A stretch of DNA of 64,000 bases from Colwellia ponticola (GTDB taxonomy: Bacteria > Pseudomonadota > Gammaproteobacteria > Enterobacterales > Alteromonadaceae): NCBI RefSeq assembly GCF_005885605.1, contig NZ_SZVP01000011.1, positions 1 to 64,000 of the forward strand. The letters run 5' to 3'. The notes beneath the pieces are model-generated. The model ran no database searches. It was given only the letters and a program-made list of their open reading frames with translations, and was not told the DNA's origin. Both the position numbers and the translations under genes were made by a program. Below, piece after piece: positions 52,802 to 61,479 of this stretch. Each line of letters begins with the position of its first letter. Position 1 is the first letter of the stretch.

Positions 52802-55800
52802 ATGGAAGCAGACTCCCGCAAAACACTGTTTTTTTCTATCTCATTAACCGTACTCTGTATGGTCATTGTTTATTATTCGTTTACTACCGGTCGTAACATA
52901 GCAGAGCGCTATTTTCCTTTACTTGATGCTGCGATAGAAATGAAGCTTGAGGCCACCAAAGCACATTTATGGTTTGAAGAAATCATAAATGGTGATAATT
53001 CTGTTGATATCGATAGCGTATGGTCTCACATTGAACAATCAAGGTGGTATGCTCAAGCAATGCTTACTGGTGGCATTAATGAAGAGAGTACTTATATTGC
53101 GCTAAACGACGCTAATTTACGCGCCAATATAACAAAAAATCTAGACGATATTGATCATATTAAGCACCTCGCCCAAATACGCTGGTCTTCTCCAACAACC
53201 TCTACTGCTGGCTCTGCTCTTGATCAAGAGCTTGACCTCGCCTTTTTACAATTTAACCAATCAGCTAAAAAGGTTGCTATAGCCTTAAAAAAATTAATGG
53301 CCGCAGAACTACAAGTTTTTAAATTTACACAACAATTATTGATGTTCCTAACATTATTAGTAGGCGCAGGCATGAGTTTTTTATTAGTGCGCGGTAATAA
53401 GCGACAAGTAGCGAACATAAACGCGTTAACGCAAAGTGAAGATGCCCATAAAAAATCAAAAACTCAGTTGTTAAATGTTATTAATGGCGCTAAGCTAGGG
53501 TATTGGGATTGGAATTATAAAACCGGAGAGCAAATAGTTAATGATGAATGGTTAGCCATGCTTGGCTTATCACGACACGATATAAATAATCATATTAGTG
53601 ATTGGGATAAGCTTATTCACCCTAATGATAAAACATTGGCTATGGATGTTGTTCAACAACATATTCACACTAAAGAAAATTATGTCGTGGAGTTTAGAAT
53701 GCAACATAGCGATGACCGGTGGATCTGGATACAAGGTTCAGGCTCGGTTGTTGAATATGATGAAGCCACTCAACAACCACTTCGTCTTTGTGGAACCCAT
53801 CAAGATATTACCGAACGTAAGCTTAGCGAATTGCGTGATAAAGCGCGCACCCATGTTTTAGAGCTTATTACCAGCGGTGAGTCATTATCCGTAGTGTTAA
53901 CTGCTATTGTTAATGGTATTGAACAAGAAAACCCTTTAATGCTGTGTAGTGTTTTGCTACTCGACGACGAGGGTAAACATTTAATAAGTGGCGCTGCCCC
54001 TAGTCTTCCTGACTTTTATAACGCAGCTATTGATGGTGTTGAAATAGGCATGGGTGTGGGTTCATGTGGTACAGCGGCTTTTACTAATCAACGCGTTGTG
54101 GTGGAAGATATTGCTACTCACCCTTATTGGGCGCCTTTTAAAGCGATAGCAAACAAAGCAGCGTTAGGTTCGTGTTGGTCTGAGCCAATACGCTCTACAC
54201 AAGGTAAAGTATTAGGTACCTTAGCTATTTATCATCGCAATAGCCATAAACCCACAGAGGCAAACATTAGTTTAATTGAGCAAACTGCTTACTTAGCTAG
54301 TATTGCGATTGAACAAGCTCACAATCACTTAGCTTTAAAAAATAAAGAGTTGCGCTTTAATCAACTATTGCAATCCATTCCGTCAGTATCTGTACAAGGT
54401 TATGACTATGAGGGTAATACACGCTACTGGAATAAAGCATCGGAATACCTATATGGTTACACAGCTGAAGAAGCCATAGGACAGAGCCTTTACGATCTAA
54501 TTATTCCTGCTGCTATGCAAGTTGACGTGCGCAATGCTATGCAACAGATGCTTAAATCTAAGCAACCTATTCCTTCCGGTGAGCTCACGTTAATGACTAA
54601 GCAGGGCACAGAAGTTAATGTATTCTCAAGCCATGCCTATGTCCATGTTCCCGGCCAGGCACCTGAAATGTTTTGTATTGATGTCGACTTAACCAAACAT
54701 AAATTAGCGGAAGAAAAACTAAAACTTGCGGCGAGTGTTTTTACTCATGCTCGTGAAGGTATTATTATTACCGATGAAAATGCGACAATTATTGATGTAA
54801 ACCAAGCCTTTACCAATATAACAGGATACACTCGAGAGCAAGCTATCGGTCACAACCCGAGTATGCTTAACTCAGATAAACAATCGCCTGAGTTTTATGA
54901 GCAACTGTGGCGTTTGCTAAAAGAACAGGGCCACTGGTCAGGTGAATTATGGAATACACATCAAAATGGTGAATTATACGCAGTAATTGAAACGATTAGT
55001 GCTGTGCGTAATGAGTCTGGTGATATTACTAATTACGTTTCCTTAGTTAATGACATCACCTTGATGAAAAAACATCAAGATCAACTAGAGCACATCGCTC
55101 ATTATGATGTACTGACTAATTTACCTAACCGTTCACTACTGGCCGATCGACTCTCTCAAGCCATGTTACAGTGTGGTCGTTATCAAACATCACTTGCTGT
55201 GGTGTTTTTAGATTTAGACGGCTTTAAATCAGTTAACGATACTTATGGGCATGCTGTCGGTGACGAATTGCTCATTGCTTTATCCGTACGAATGAAAGCA
55301 GTACTACGTGAAGGAGATAGTTTATCGCGTATTGGTGGAGATGAATTTGTCGCCGTATTAGCAGGGTTAACTAACGTGGAAGACTGCGAACAAATAATAG
55401 AACGTTTTTTGCTGGCGGCATCAGACCCTGTTACCGTCAATAACATTATGTTAAATGTATCAGCTAGTATTGGTGTTACGCTTTACCCGCAAGATAACGT
55501 TGATGCAGACCAACTAATGCGCCACGCAGACCAAGCTATGTATGCTGCTAAAGAAGCAGGAAAAAATCGCTACTATATATTTGACACCGCTCAAGATGAT
55601 GCAGTTAAAGTACGCAGAGAAAGTCTAGAAGCTATTCGTAACGCTTTAGATAATGAGCAGTTTGTACTGTATTACCAACCTAAAGTGAACATGAGAACAG
55701 GTGTTATCACAGGTTTTGAAGCGCTTATTCGCTGGCAACATCCGCAAAGAGGGCTGTTAAGTCCACTTGAGTTCTTGCCCATTATTGAAAATAATCCCAT

Positions 55801-56407
55801 GATTGTTGATATTGGAGAGTGGGTTATTGACACGGCACTAGCGCAAATTAGTCAATGGCAAGCTATGGCGCCTAATATTCCGTTAAGTATCAGTGTAAAC
55901 ATTGCAGCAGTACAATTACAACAAGCTGACTTTGCAAATAGGCTAACTCTATTACTTGCGGCTCACCCTGACGTTGAACCACGTTATTTAGAATTAGAGG
56001 TTTTAGAAACAAGTGCGATAGATGATGTAAATCATGTATCAACCATTATGAATGCCTGTGTAGCACTAGGAGTAACGTTTGCTTTAGATGATTTTGGTAC
56101 AGGCTATTCGTCACTTACTTATTTTAGGCGATTACCGGTTAATTTAATTAAAATAGATCAGAGCTTTGTACGCGATATGTTAGATGATGCTGATGATTTA
56201 GCTATTGTTGAAGGTGTCATAGTATTAGCTAAATCTTTTAAGCGTGATGTTATTGCTGAAGGTGTTGAAACAATTGAGCATGGCACTGCACTATTACAGT
56301 TGGGTTGTGATTTAGCGCAAGGTTATGGCATTGCCAGACCTATGCCTGCGAGCAATATACCCACTTGGGTTAGTGAATGGAAAACAGATGATAACTGGCA
56401 AATATAG
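52802..56407 (+). CDS. membrane GGDEF/EAL protein with PAS and GAF sensor domains
   Basis: 1201 residues. Two membrane helices (about 8-27 and 178-197) frame a periplasmic sensor. Cytoplasmic domains in order: PAS (222-345), GAF (354-512), PAS (517-640), PAS (640-760), GGDEF (about 775-945) and EAL (about 950-1195). GGDEF is intact at 845-849 in RIGGDEFVAVLAG; EAL motif is at 973-975 in GFEALIRWQH, with DDFGTGYSSLTYF, IKIDQSFV and AEGVET preserved. Both c-di-GMP synthesis and breakdown are chemically possible. The signal is unknown. The gene is monocistronic. Confidence 0.92.
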   Translation: MEADSRKTLFFSISLTVLCMVIVYYSFTTGRNIAERYFPLLDAAIEMKLEATKAHLWFEEIINGDNSVDIDSVWSHIEQSRWYAQAMLTGGINEESTYIALNDANLRANITKNLDDIDHIKHLAQIRWSSPTTSTAGSALDQELDLAFLQFNQSAKKVAIALKKLMAAELQVFKFTQQLLMFLTLLVGAGMSFLLVRGNKRQVANINALTQSEDAHKKSKTQLLNVINGAKLGYWDWNYKTGEQIVNDEWLAMLGLSRHDINNHISDWDKLIHPNDKTLAMDVVQQHIHTKENYVVEFRMQHSDDRWIWIQGSGSVVEYDEATQQPLRLCGTHQDITERKLSELRDKARTHVLELITSGESLSVVLTAIVNGIEQENPLMLCSVLLLDDEGKHLISGAAPSLPDFYNAAIDGVEIGMGVGSCGTAAFTNQRVVVEDIATHPYWAPFKAIANKAALGSCWSEPIRSTQGKVLGTLAIYHRNSHKPTEANISLIEQTAYLASIAIEQAHNHLALKNKELRFNQLLQSIPSVSVQGYDYEGNTRYWNKASEYLYGYTAEEAIGQSLYDLIIPAAMQVDVRNAMQQMLKSKQPIPSGELTLMTKQGTEVNVFSSHAYVHVPGQAPEMFCIDVDLTKHKLAEEKLKLAASVFTHAREGIIITDENATIIDVNQAFTNITGYTREQAIGHNPSMLNSDKQSPEFYEQLWRLLKEQGHWSGELWNTHQNGELYAVIETISAVRNESGDITNYVSLVNDITLMKKHQDQLEHIAHYDVLTNLPNRSLLADRLSQAMLQCGRYQTSLAVVFLDLDGFKSVNDTYGHAVGDELLIALSVRMKAVLREGDSLSRIGGDEFVAVLAGLTNVEDCEQIIERFLLAASDPVTVNNIMLNVSASIGVTLYPQDNVDADQLMRHADQAMYAAKEAGKNRYYIFDTAQDDAVKVRRESLEAIRNALDNEQFVLYYQPKVNMRTGVITGFEALIRWQHPQRGLLSPLEFLPIIENNPMIVDIGEWVIDTALAQISQWQAMAPNIPLSISVNIAAVQLQQADFANRLTLLLAAHPDVEPRYLELEVLETSAIDDVNHVSTIMNACVALGVTFALDDFGTGYSSLTYFRRLPVNLIKIDQSFVRDMLDDADDLAIVEGVIVLAKSFKRDVIAEGVETIEHGTALLQLGCDLAQGYGIARPMPASNIPTWVSEWKTDDNWQI

Positions 56408-56752
56408 CACTCTGAACTTAAACACTGCAGTGTTTAGATATTTTTACAAGCTAAGTAGGGGATGGGCACAAAACCCCAAGTAGGCTTAGTAATGTAAACG
56501 ATATAAAATATCACATTCTATGTTTCAACTGCATCAGTAGGTCTACCTTCCTATTAAAGGAAATAAACAAAAGGGCGCTGAGATATTGCAGACACATCAA
56601 ACTTGGTGCGCTAACAAACTAGCAGCGAATTAATCAGTTTTGCAGAAAGTATGGGCTTGGTGTGTTTATTATCGCCAAAACAGTCATTGTTTGTTTAAAT
56701 AGACAAGTCTACTGTATATAATAACAGTAGACACCTAATCGGACATATACTA
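56408..56752. other. gene-free region upstream of tus
   Basis: No coding frame of note. The region holds the tus promoter and its palindrome at its right end. Elsewhere the sequence has no repeat I can support. I looked for a Ter-like core (GTTGTAAC or its complement) and saw none. Confidence 0.5.
56707..56732 (+). promoter_or_regulatory. tus promoter -10 box inside a 26-bp palindrome
   Basis: GTCTACTGT (56707-56715) and ACAGTAGAC (56724-56732) are perfect inverted 9-bp arms with an 8-base centre. A consensus TATAAT lies at 56717-56722 within that centre. The expected start of transcription is about 56729. A dimeric repressor bound here would block RNA polymerase. The -35 region is weak (TTGTTT or TTTAAA near 56691-56699). 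Confidence 0.6.
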
Positions 56753-57688
56753 ATGTTAAAAAAAATAGTCAAAACACCCCCTGATAATACTGGAGATTTA
56801 CTTAAGGTAAATACATTAATGTCTGAGCTTGTCAGTCAAACCGCGTCATTAATCGATATCATAATTAAGCAAAATCCTTCTTTTATTGGTTATCAAATTG
56901 AGCGAATTTCTAAAGCCGAAGAACAGACTTGTATTGTTGATGGTGTTCAGCATTTATCAGTCAAGGCTTTGCGGGAGTGGACTGAACTGCAAAGCGTATT
57001 AAACGCGTGGAAAGATTTTTACGCACCATTAACAGCCTCAACAAAGTTTGTTTATCGACTACCTGGCTTTGTTACCGTCAATGAAGAAAAAGAGACTGTG
57101 TTGGCCTTGGTAGTAACGATTAATACCCTAAAAGAGAGTATTGCTAATACCGTGCGCAATAATAGAGATAAACATCAACGTCATGATTTTATTCATAGTG
57201 CTTTTGCTGGCATCATGACCGAACAGCTTTATCGAAAAATTCAAATAAAAACGGATCATGTTAACAATGTTTGGTTTAACTGGGTAAGTCGACCTGTACC
57301 GCAAACATATACTATTGAAGAGGCGATTGTTTACATCGAGAATAAAAAAAACTCGCCACCAATAGAATTTAGTGCGACTGAATGGCAAGCAAGGTTAGCG
57401 ATAACAATCAATAAAGTTACTTCGGGTCGCTACAAAAAAATACAAAAGTTAAAGCAATTTAGGTTACTACCAACCATTGAGTTTAACTTGATCAAAGAGG
57501 GGCAGAAAAAGCGTAGCAAGCACAACGCTACTACACCTTTTATTTTATTGGGACAAGTCAATAATGTTATCCCTACATTTACCGCTTTACCTGATTTTAA
57601 TCGAGAAAATAAAGCAAAGAAAGCACCTTTTATTGACCGTAATAAAGAACTTATCGACAACTTTTTACAGTTAGTTGGCGTCAGGTGA
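56753..57688 (+). CDS. tus: DNA replication terminus site-binding protein (Tus)
   Basis: 311 residues, close to E. coli Tus (309). Landmarks that align by eye: FVYRLPGFVTVNEE with RLPG of Tus, then TINTLKESIANTV, RHDFIHSAFAGIM and LYRKIQ, WFNWVSRPVPQTYTIEEAI, FSATEWQARLAITIN, and KEGQKKRSKHNATTPFILL matching the Tus motif GQQKQVQH...TPLIAL. Tus binds Ter sites and stops replication forks from one side. It suggests the window lies near the terminus, though no Ter site is identified. The ATG follows closely after a palindromic promoter. Confidence 0.85.
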   Translation: MLKKIVKTPPDNTGDLLKVNTLMSELVSQTASLIDIIIKQNPSFIGYQIERISKAEEQTCIVDGVQHLSVKALREWTELQSVLNAWKDFYAPLTASTKFVYRLPGFVTVNEEKETVLALVVTINTLKESIANTVRNNRDKHQRHDFIHSAFAGIMTEQLYRKIQIKTDHVNNVWFNWVSRPVPQTYTIEEAIVYIENKKNSPPIEFSATEWQARLAITINKVTSGRYKKIQKLKQFRLLPTIEFNLIKEGQKKRSKHNATTPFILLGQVNNVIPTFTALPDFNRENKAKKAPFIDRNKELIDNFLQLVGVR

Positions 57689-57724
57689 GAGGTCTATAAT
57701 AAACGATAGGATAAGGGCAGTTAC

Positions 57725-57771
57725 AAAAAAAGCCAGTTAATTAGTTTTACAACTATTTAACTGGCTTTTTT
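57725..57771. terminator. bidirectional terminator between tus and tRNA-Pro
   Basis: AAAAAAGCCAGTTAA pairs with TTAACTGGCTTTTTT around a 16-base loop. It serves tus on the plus strand and the tRNA on the minus strand. Confidence 0.88.
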
Positions 57772-57789
57772 ATTTTGTTTTGTTTTATT

Positions 57790-57866
57790 TGGTCGGGATA
57801 GCAAGATTCGAACTTGCGACCTCACGCCCCCCAGGCGCACGCGCTACCAAGCTGCGCTATATCCCG
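57790..57866 (-). tRNA. proL: tRNA-Pro, anticodon GGG
   Basis: 77 nucleotides on the minus strand with encoded CCA. Acceptor CGGGATA pairs with TATCCCG, followed by A-CCA. The D-stem is GCGC/GCGC with the AGCTTGGTA loop, the anticodon loop is CTGGGGG giving anticodon GGG, and the T-arm is GCAAG-TTCGAAT-CTTGC. In E. coli the same tRNA (proL) lies next to yejM, and here too it follows yejM, so this is old synteny. Confidence 0.96.
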
Positions 57867-57905
57867 ACAACATAAACTCTAGGGGTTAATGAGTTTATCC
57901 TTTGT

Positions 57906-57933
57906 ATAATAACGATTTATCAGCGTAATGCAA
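57906..57933 (-). promoter_or_regulatory. promoter of tRNA-Pro
   Basis: On the minus strand TTGCAT (57933-57928) and TATTAT (57911-57906) are separated by 16 bases. The start would be near 57899, giving a leader of about 33 bases before the mature tRNA. Confidence 0.55.
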
Positions 57934-57994
57934 TGCTAATTATATTAATTGTTAACGGTAATGCTCTAAACGGCTAACAATTACTCGATATTAG

Positions 57995-58019
57995 TGCAAT
58001 AAAGATTTTCTTTATTGCA
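57995..58019. terminator. hairpin after yejM
   Basis: TGCAATAAAGA (57995-58005) pairs with TCTTTATTGCA (58009-58019) around a three-base loop. It lies 12 bases beyond the yejM stop codon on the minus strand. There is no clear U-run, so termination strength is uncertain. Confidence 0.55.
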
Positions 58020-58031
58020 TTACCTGTTGTG

Positions 58032-59822
58032 TTATTGTTTCTCTTGCAAGGTAAAGCGCTTAATAAAGTGTACGCCATCAATCATTAATGGAAAGTCAGG
58101 ATTTACTGTTATCGGTGATGAAAATTGACGTGAGTAGCTTTGAAAGTTGCCATTTTGATCAACAAATACCGATTTATCTTTATCAAATATAATAATGCCT
58201 TTATCTGTTGTATTAGCAATCACTCTATCTTTATTCAAGCTAGGCAAATGGCTACCATTGCTATAACCAGTAACGTTACACCCTAACCATTGCTTTATTA
58301 AGGTAGGTTGTAAATCCATGTTGCTAGTGTTAAAGCTGACATTAGTATGTGTTGTTTTAGCTGTTTGTGGGTAAATAAATAACGCCGGTTTGGTGTTTAA
58401 GCGAGTGTCGTTATTTTCATTGCCAATTGAACTTATCCAAATAATATCTTTTTGCTTTCGTTGCTTTTGTGCAAGTAGTAAGGCATCAACAAATAATTCA
58501 AATTGATATTGGTTATTATTTTTAACTTGTTTGTTCGCATCAATTGCATGACTATTTTTAAAGTAAATAATATGTAACCCGCGGGCTTTGTTGGTTAGCT
58601 TTTCAGCAAACAATAAACTTGAAATATTTTCTAATGTGGTTTTCTCACTAAATAAGGCTTCAAACCAGCGCGGTTCACTATCGCCAATGCTACTTGCTAC
58701 AGAGCCACCGTTTAATGAGTCACTCACAGCAGCCTTAGTTACCGCCTCGTTTGTTGCAAACTCATCTGAAATAACCGTTAAACTTGTTGCTAGCTGTTGT
58801 TGCTCAATCCCTTGAAACAACAGAGGTTTAATACCTTGTTTTAAAATATCTTGCTGATAAATACTGGGTAATGAATAAAGCAGGTTAAACCAAGCGTCAT
58901 CATTAAGACCCGTATCAATATTATTAGTTAAATGTAAGCTGCTAGCACTGGCTCTACGGATAAATTGATTTAATTGTGTCGTTGATAATTGTTGTTCAGT
59001 TAACACTAAAAAGGTTGAGTTAGTTGGTGCTTTATCGGCGTTTTCACTTGGGCAAAGACCAGGAGCAAGTGTTGGGTAGTTAGGAATAGCATGACTAAAC
59101 GATAACGGACTATTTTTACGCTCTATATAATCATCAATATTAAACAAACCATATTTGGTTAATAAGGTTTTCGCTGTTGCCGGGTAAGACAAAGGTAAAG
59201 CAGTATCTTGGCGCAAAATGTCATAATCTAGATTAGCATCTGCCCAAATATGACTAAGATGGCTAAAGAAAAATGACACCACTAAGGCTAAAATAACATA
59301 GCGAGCAAAGACCGTTTTTTGTAATTGCTTTAAATGTTTCCACGCATAATTACTAACAATAAATTCAAAGCCGACAATAATGATAATGAGTGAGCCACTG
59401 ATGGTATAAAATAGGCTGTTTTGAGAGGCAATCTCTTGTAGTAAACTGATTATTTGTCCACTAGAAGAAGCACTTAAATGATAGCCCAAGCGACTATAAA
59501 TAAAGCCATCTAATATCAGTAACAATAAACCAATAGCAAAAATGATAGCGCCACTGGCTCTAATAAAGCGAGTGTGAGGTAGTATCAATGTTAATGGAAA
59601 TAACACTAAAACAAAGCTCATAAAGGTTAAAAAGGCAATATGACTGACCCAAGTGGTGATTAAGTAAACTTGGCCAAAAAATGTTGTCGGTGCAGTTTCA
59701 CTAAATAAATAGTAAGAGGAGAGAGCAATTGCTGCTAAAATATTGAAAAATGTGAACCAATGGCTCCAACTGATCAAATGTAATAGTTTTTTGCTGTAAC
59801 TTTTTGTATCAAATGAAACCAT
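58032..59822 (-). CDS. yejM: inner-membrane sulfatase-like protein YejM (PbgA/LapC)
   Basis: 596 residues. The N-terminal DUF3413 domain has five membrane helices within about residues 18-195; then a linker and a periplasmic sulfatase-fold domain follow, with STFLVLTEQQLSTTQLNQFI, NDDAWFNLLYSLP and TDKGIIIFDKDKS as recognisable stretches. E. coli YejM (586 residues) senses periplasmic lipopolysaccharide and controls LpxC turnover via LapB/FtsH; the sulfatase domain there is not catalytic. It lies downstream of yejL on the same strand. Confidence 0.92.
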   Translation of the reverse strand: MVSFDTKSYSKKLLHLISWSHWFTFFNILAAIALSSYYLFSETAPTTFFGQVYLITTWVSHIAFLTFMSFVLVLFPLTLILPHTRFIRASGAIIFAIGLLLLILDGFIYSRLGYHLSASSSGQIISLLQEIASQNSLFYTISGSLIIIIVGFEFIVSNYAWKHLKQLQKTVFARYVILALVVSFFFSHLSHIWADANLDYDILRQDTALPLSYPATAKTLLTKYGLFNIDDYIERKNSPLSFSHAIPNYPTLAPGLCPSENADKAPTNSTFLVLTEQQLSTTQLNQFIRRASASSLHLTNNIDTGLNDDAWFNLLYSLPSIYQQDILKQGIKPLLFQGIEQQQLATSLTVISDEFATNEAVTKAAVSDSLNGGSVASSIGDSEPRWFEALFSEKTTLENISSLLFAEKLTNKARGLHIIYFKNSHAIDANKQVKNNNQYQFELFVDALLLAQKQRKQKDIIWISSIGNENNDTRLNTKPALFIYPQTAKTTHTNVSFNTSNMDLQPTLIKQWLGCNVTGYSNGSHLPSLNKDRVIANTTDKGIIIFDKDKSVFVDQNGNFQSYSRQFSSPITVNPDFPLMIDGVHFIKRFTLQEKQ

Positions 59823-59864
59823 TGATGATAATTCTTCTTGTGCGAGTAAAAGTAAAAGAGGGAC

Positions 59865-60071
59865 TTAAATAGATTGTTTTAATGCTTTAGTAAAGTTCTC
59901 TGCAACCGCAGCACGTTTACTTTCAGGCACTTGGGCAATAATGTTAGTGACTGCGTTACCTAAACACATCAGCGCTAAATCTGGTGTTGCTTTTTCTTTT
60001 ACTAACACATCCAATAAATCTTGGATAATTTTTTCTACACGTTCGTTCGAATATTTAGATACAATAGGCAT
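59865..60071 (-). CDS. yejL: YejL-like DUF1414 protein
   Basis: About 69 residues from ATG 60071: [43 protein letters not shown] is the DUF1414 pattern of YejL. The frame continues upstream to a GTG at 60128, adding 19 residues; the family start (MPxxSxYSxE) favours 60071, although no strong ribosome site is visible before it. Function is unknown. It sits in front of yejM on the same strand and is divergent from yejK. Confidence 0.87.
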   Translation of the reverse strand: MPIVSKYSNERVEKIIQDLLDVLVKEKATPDLALMCLGNAVTNIIAQVPESKRAAVAENFTKALKQSI

Positions 60072-60217
60072 AATAATAGTTTTCGTTAATGATAAATTTA
60101 ATTCCTCTAGTTTATCAAATGCCTGCACACTTTAATATATACCTTATGTAAAAATAACGGTCGTTGCGGCGATAACTCTCACATTAATTAACCTAGGTAA
60201 CTGAACATAATAATCAT

Positions 60218-61282
60218 ATGAGCTTAATAATTAAAAATATTGCACTACATTTTTTATCTAAAAAAGAAGAAACAGGCGAAGTGATACTTCGCCTAGGGCC
60301 TGAAAATACTAACTTTAGCGAAGAAAATGTAAAAATCACTAACTTTGTTGATGGTTTACATGCCATTTATAATGCTAAAGGTAGTAAGGCTTATGGGAGC
60401 TTTTCATCCATGCCAAGCGAAGGTGATTCAGCGCGCTTTATTGATCTAATGGAAAGTTATTTAACCGAACAGCAAAACTTTTATGCTTTTAGTACCCAAG
60501 CCGGTAACGTATTAAAAAATGAAATAGATAAGTATGATATAGAAGAAACTGGTTATTTTGTCTTATGTCATTATGAATACATGGGCGGTCGTTACTTATT
60601 TGTTGCCGTGATACCGGTATCCGAACATTACAGTGTTGATGGCGAGCTCAATATTTCAGCAGCCCAACACTTAGATACCACTAAGTTACAACTTGCGGCG
60701 CGCATTGATTTATTTGATTATAAAGACAATGCTCATGGTAATCGTTATATATCGTTTGTCAAAGGTAGAGCGGGTCGTAAAGTCTCAGACTTCTTTTTAG
60801 ACTTCTTAGGTTGTGAAGAAGGGTTAAATGCGAAAGAGCAAACGCAAACATTAGTGCAAGCAGTTGAAGACTATGTCGCGGTTAATCAACTAGACGCCAG
60901 CGAAAAACAAAAAACACGCAAAGACTTACTAAATTATTGTAAAGAGCAAAAAGCTAGCTCTCAAGATGTGTCACTACAAGAAGTAGGGAAAGTTATTGAA
61001 AGCGCGGGATCAAAGCAAGACTTTTATCAGTTTTGCCAAACACAATCTTATCCTATTGAAGAGTCATTTCCGCACGAGCAAGCCGTGGTTAACAAAATCA
61101 CAAAATACTCGGGTTATGGCAACGGTATAAGCTTAAGTTTTGAACGTAGCCACTTTGGTGAAGACGTCGTTTACAATCCTCATAATGACTCATTAACTAT
61201 TTATAAAGTCCCTCCTAATTTAAAAGAGCAGTTAATGGCACTGCTCGAAGGTGAGAATACGACAAGTGGCGAGAGTGATTAA
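60218..61282 (+). CDS. yejK: nucleoid-associated protein YejK (NdpA)
   Basis: 354 residues. The N-terminal SLIIKNIALHFLSKKEETGEVILRLGPENTNFSEENVK and then FVDGLHAIYNAKGSKAYGSFSSM are the NdpA pattern; SEHYSVDGELNISAAQHLDTTKLQLAARIDLFDYK and NRYISFVKGRAGRKVSDFFLDFLGCEEGLN follow. It binds nucleoid DNA; exact role unknown. It is divergent from yejL-yejM across about 150 bases, as in E. coli. Confidence 0.94.
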   Translation: MSLIIKNIALHFLSKKEETGEVILRLGPENTNFSEENVKITNFVDGLHAIYNAKGSKAYGSFSSMPSEGDSARFIDLMESYLTEQQNFYAFSTQAGNVLKNEIDKYDIEETGYFVLCHYEYMGGRYLFVAVIPVSEHYSVDGELNISAAQHLDTTKLQLAARIDLFDYKDNAHGNRYISFVKGRAGRKVSDFFLDFLGCEEGLNAKEQTQTLVQAVEDYVAVNQLDASEKQKTRKDLLNYCKEQKASSQDVSLQEVGKVIESAGSKQDFYQFCQTQSYPIEESFPHEQAVVNKITKYSGYGNGISLSFERSHFGEDVVYNPHNDSLTIYKVPPNLKEQLMALLEGENTTSGESD

Positions 61283-61344
61283 CAATCAAAAATAGTAGTG
61301 CGATTTAAACGTTATTAATACTGTCTACCACTACAGCACACAAC

Positions 61345-61376
61345 AGTAACGCGTTACTATTTAGTTACGCGTTACT
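61345..61376. terminator. 9-bp inverted repeat after yejK
   Basis: AGTAACGCG (61345-61353) pairs with CGCGTTACT (61368-61376) over a 14-base loop. It lies about 60 bases after the yejK stop codon. No T-run follows. Confidence 0.5.
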
Positions 61377-61386
61377 CATTAATTAA

Positions 61387-61402
61387 TATGCTTTAAAGCA
61401 TA
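61387..61402. promoter_or_regulatory. 16-bp palindrome upstream of pyrC
   Basis: TATGCTTTAAAGCATA is a perfect palindrome about 80 bases upstream of the pyrC start. TAATAT lies just after it (61405-61410) and could be the -10 box. It does not match a PurR site. It may be an operator of a dimeric regulator. Confidence 0.45.
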
Positions 61403-61418
61403 AATAATATAGTTAAAA

Positions 61419-61454
61419 CAGCAATGTAGTGAAATATCCTACTTCATATTGCTG
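61419..61454 (+). promoter_or_regulatory. leader hairpin of pyrC
   Basis: CAGCAAT (61419-61425) pairs with ATTGCTG (61448-61454), and TGAA (61430-61433) with TTCA (61443-61446) inside. If transcription begins after the TAATAT box, it would form the very 5' end of the message. E. coli pyrC is controlled by a leader hairpin, but there it covers the ribosome site; here the hairpin ends before it. Confidence 0.4.
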
Positions 61455-61479
61455 TCCTTATAACCATTGGAATTTAAAC

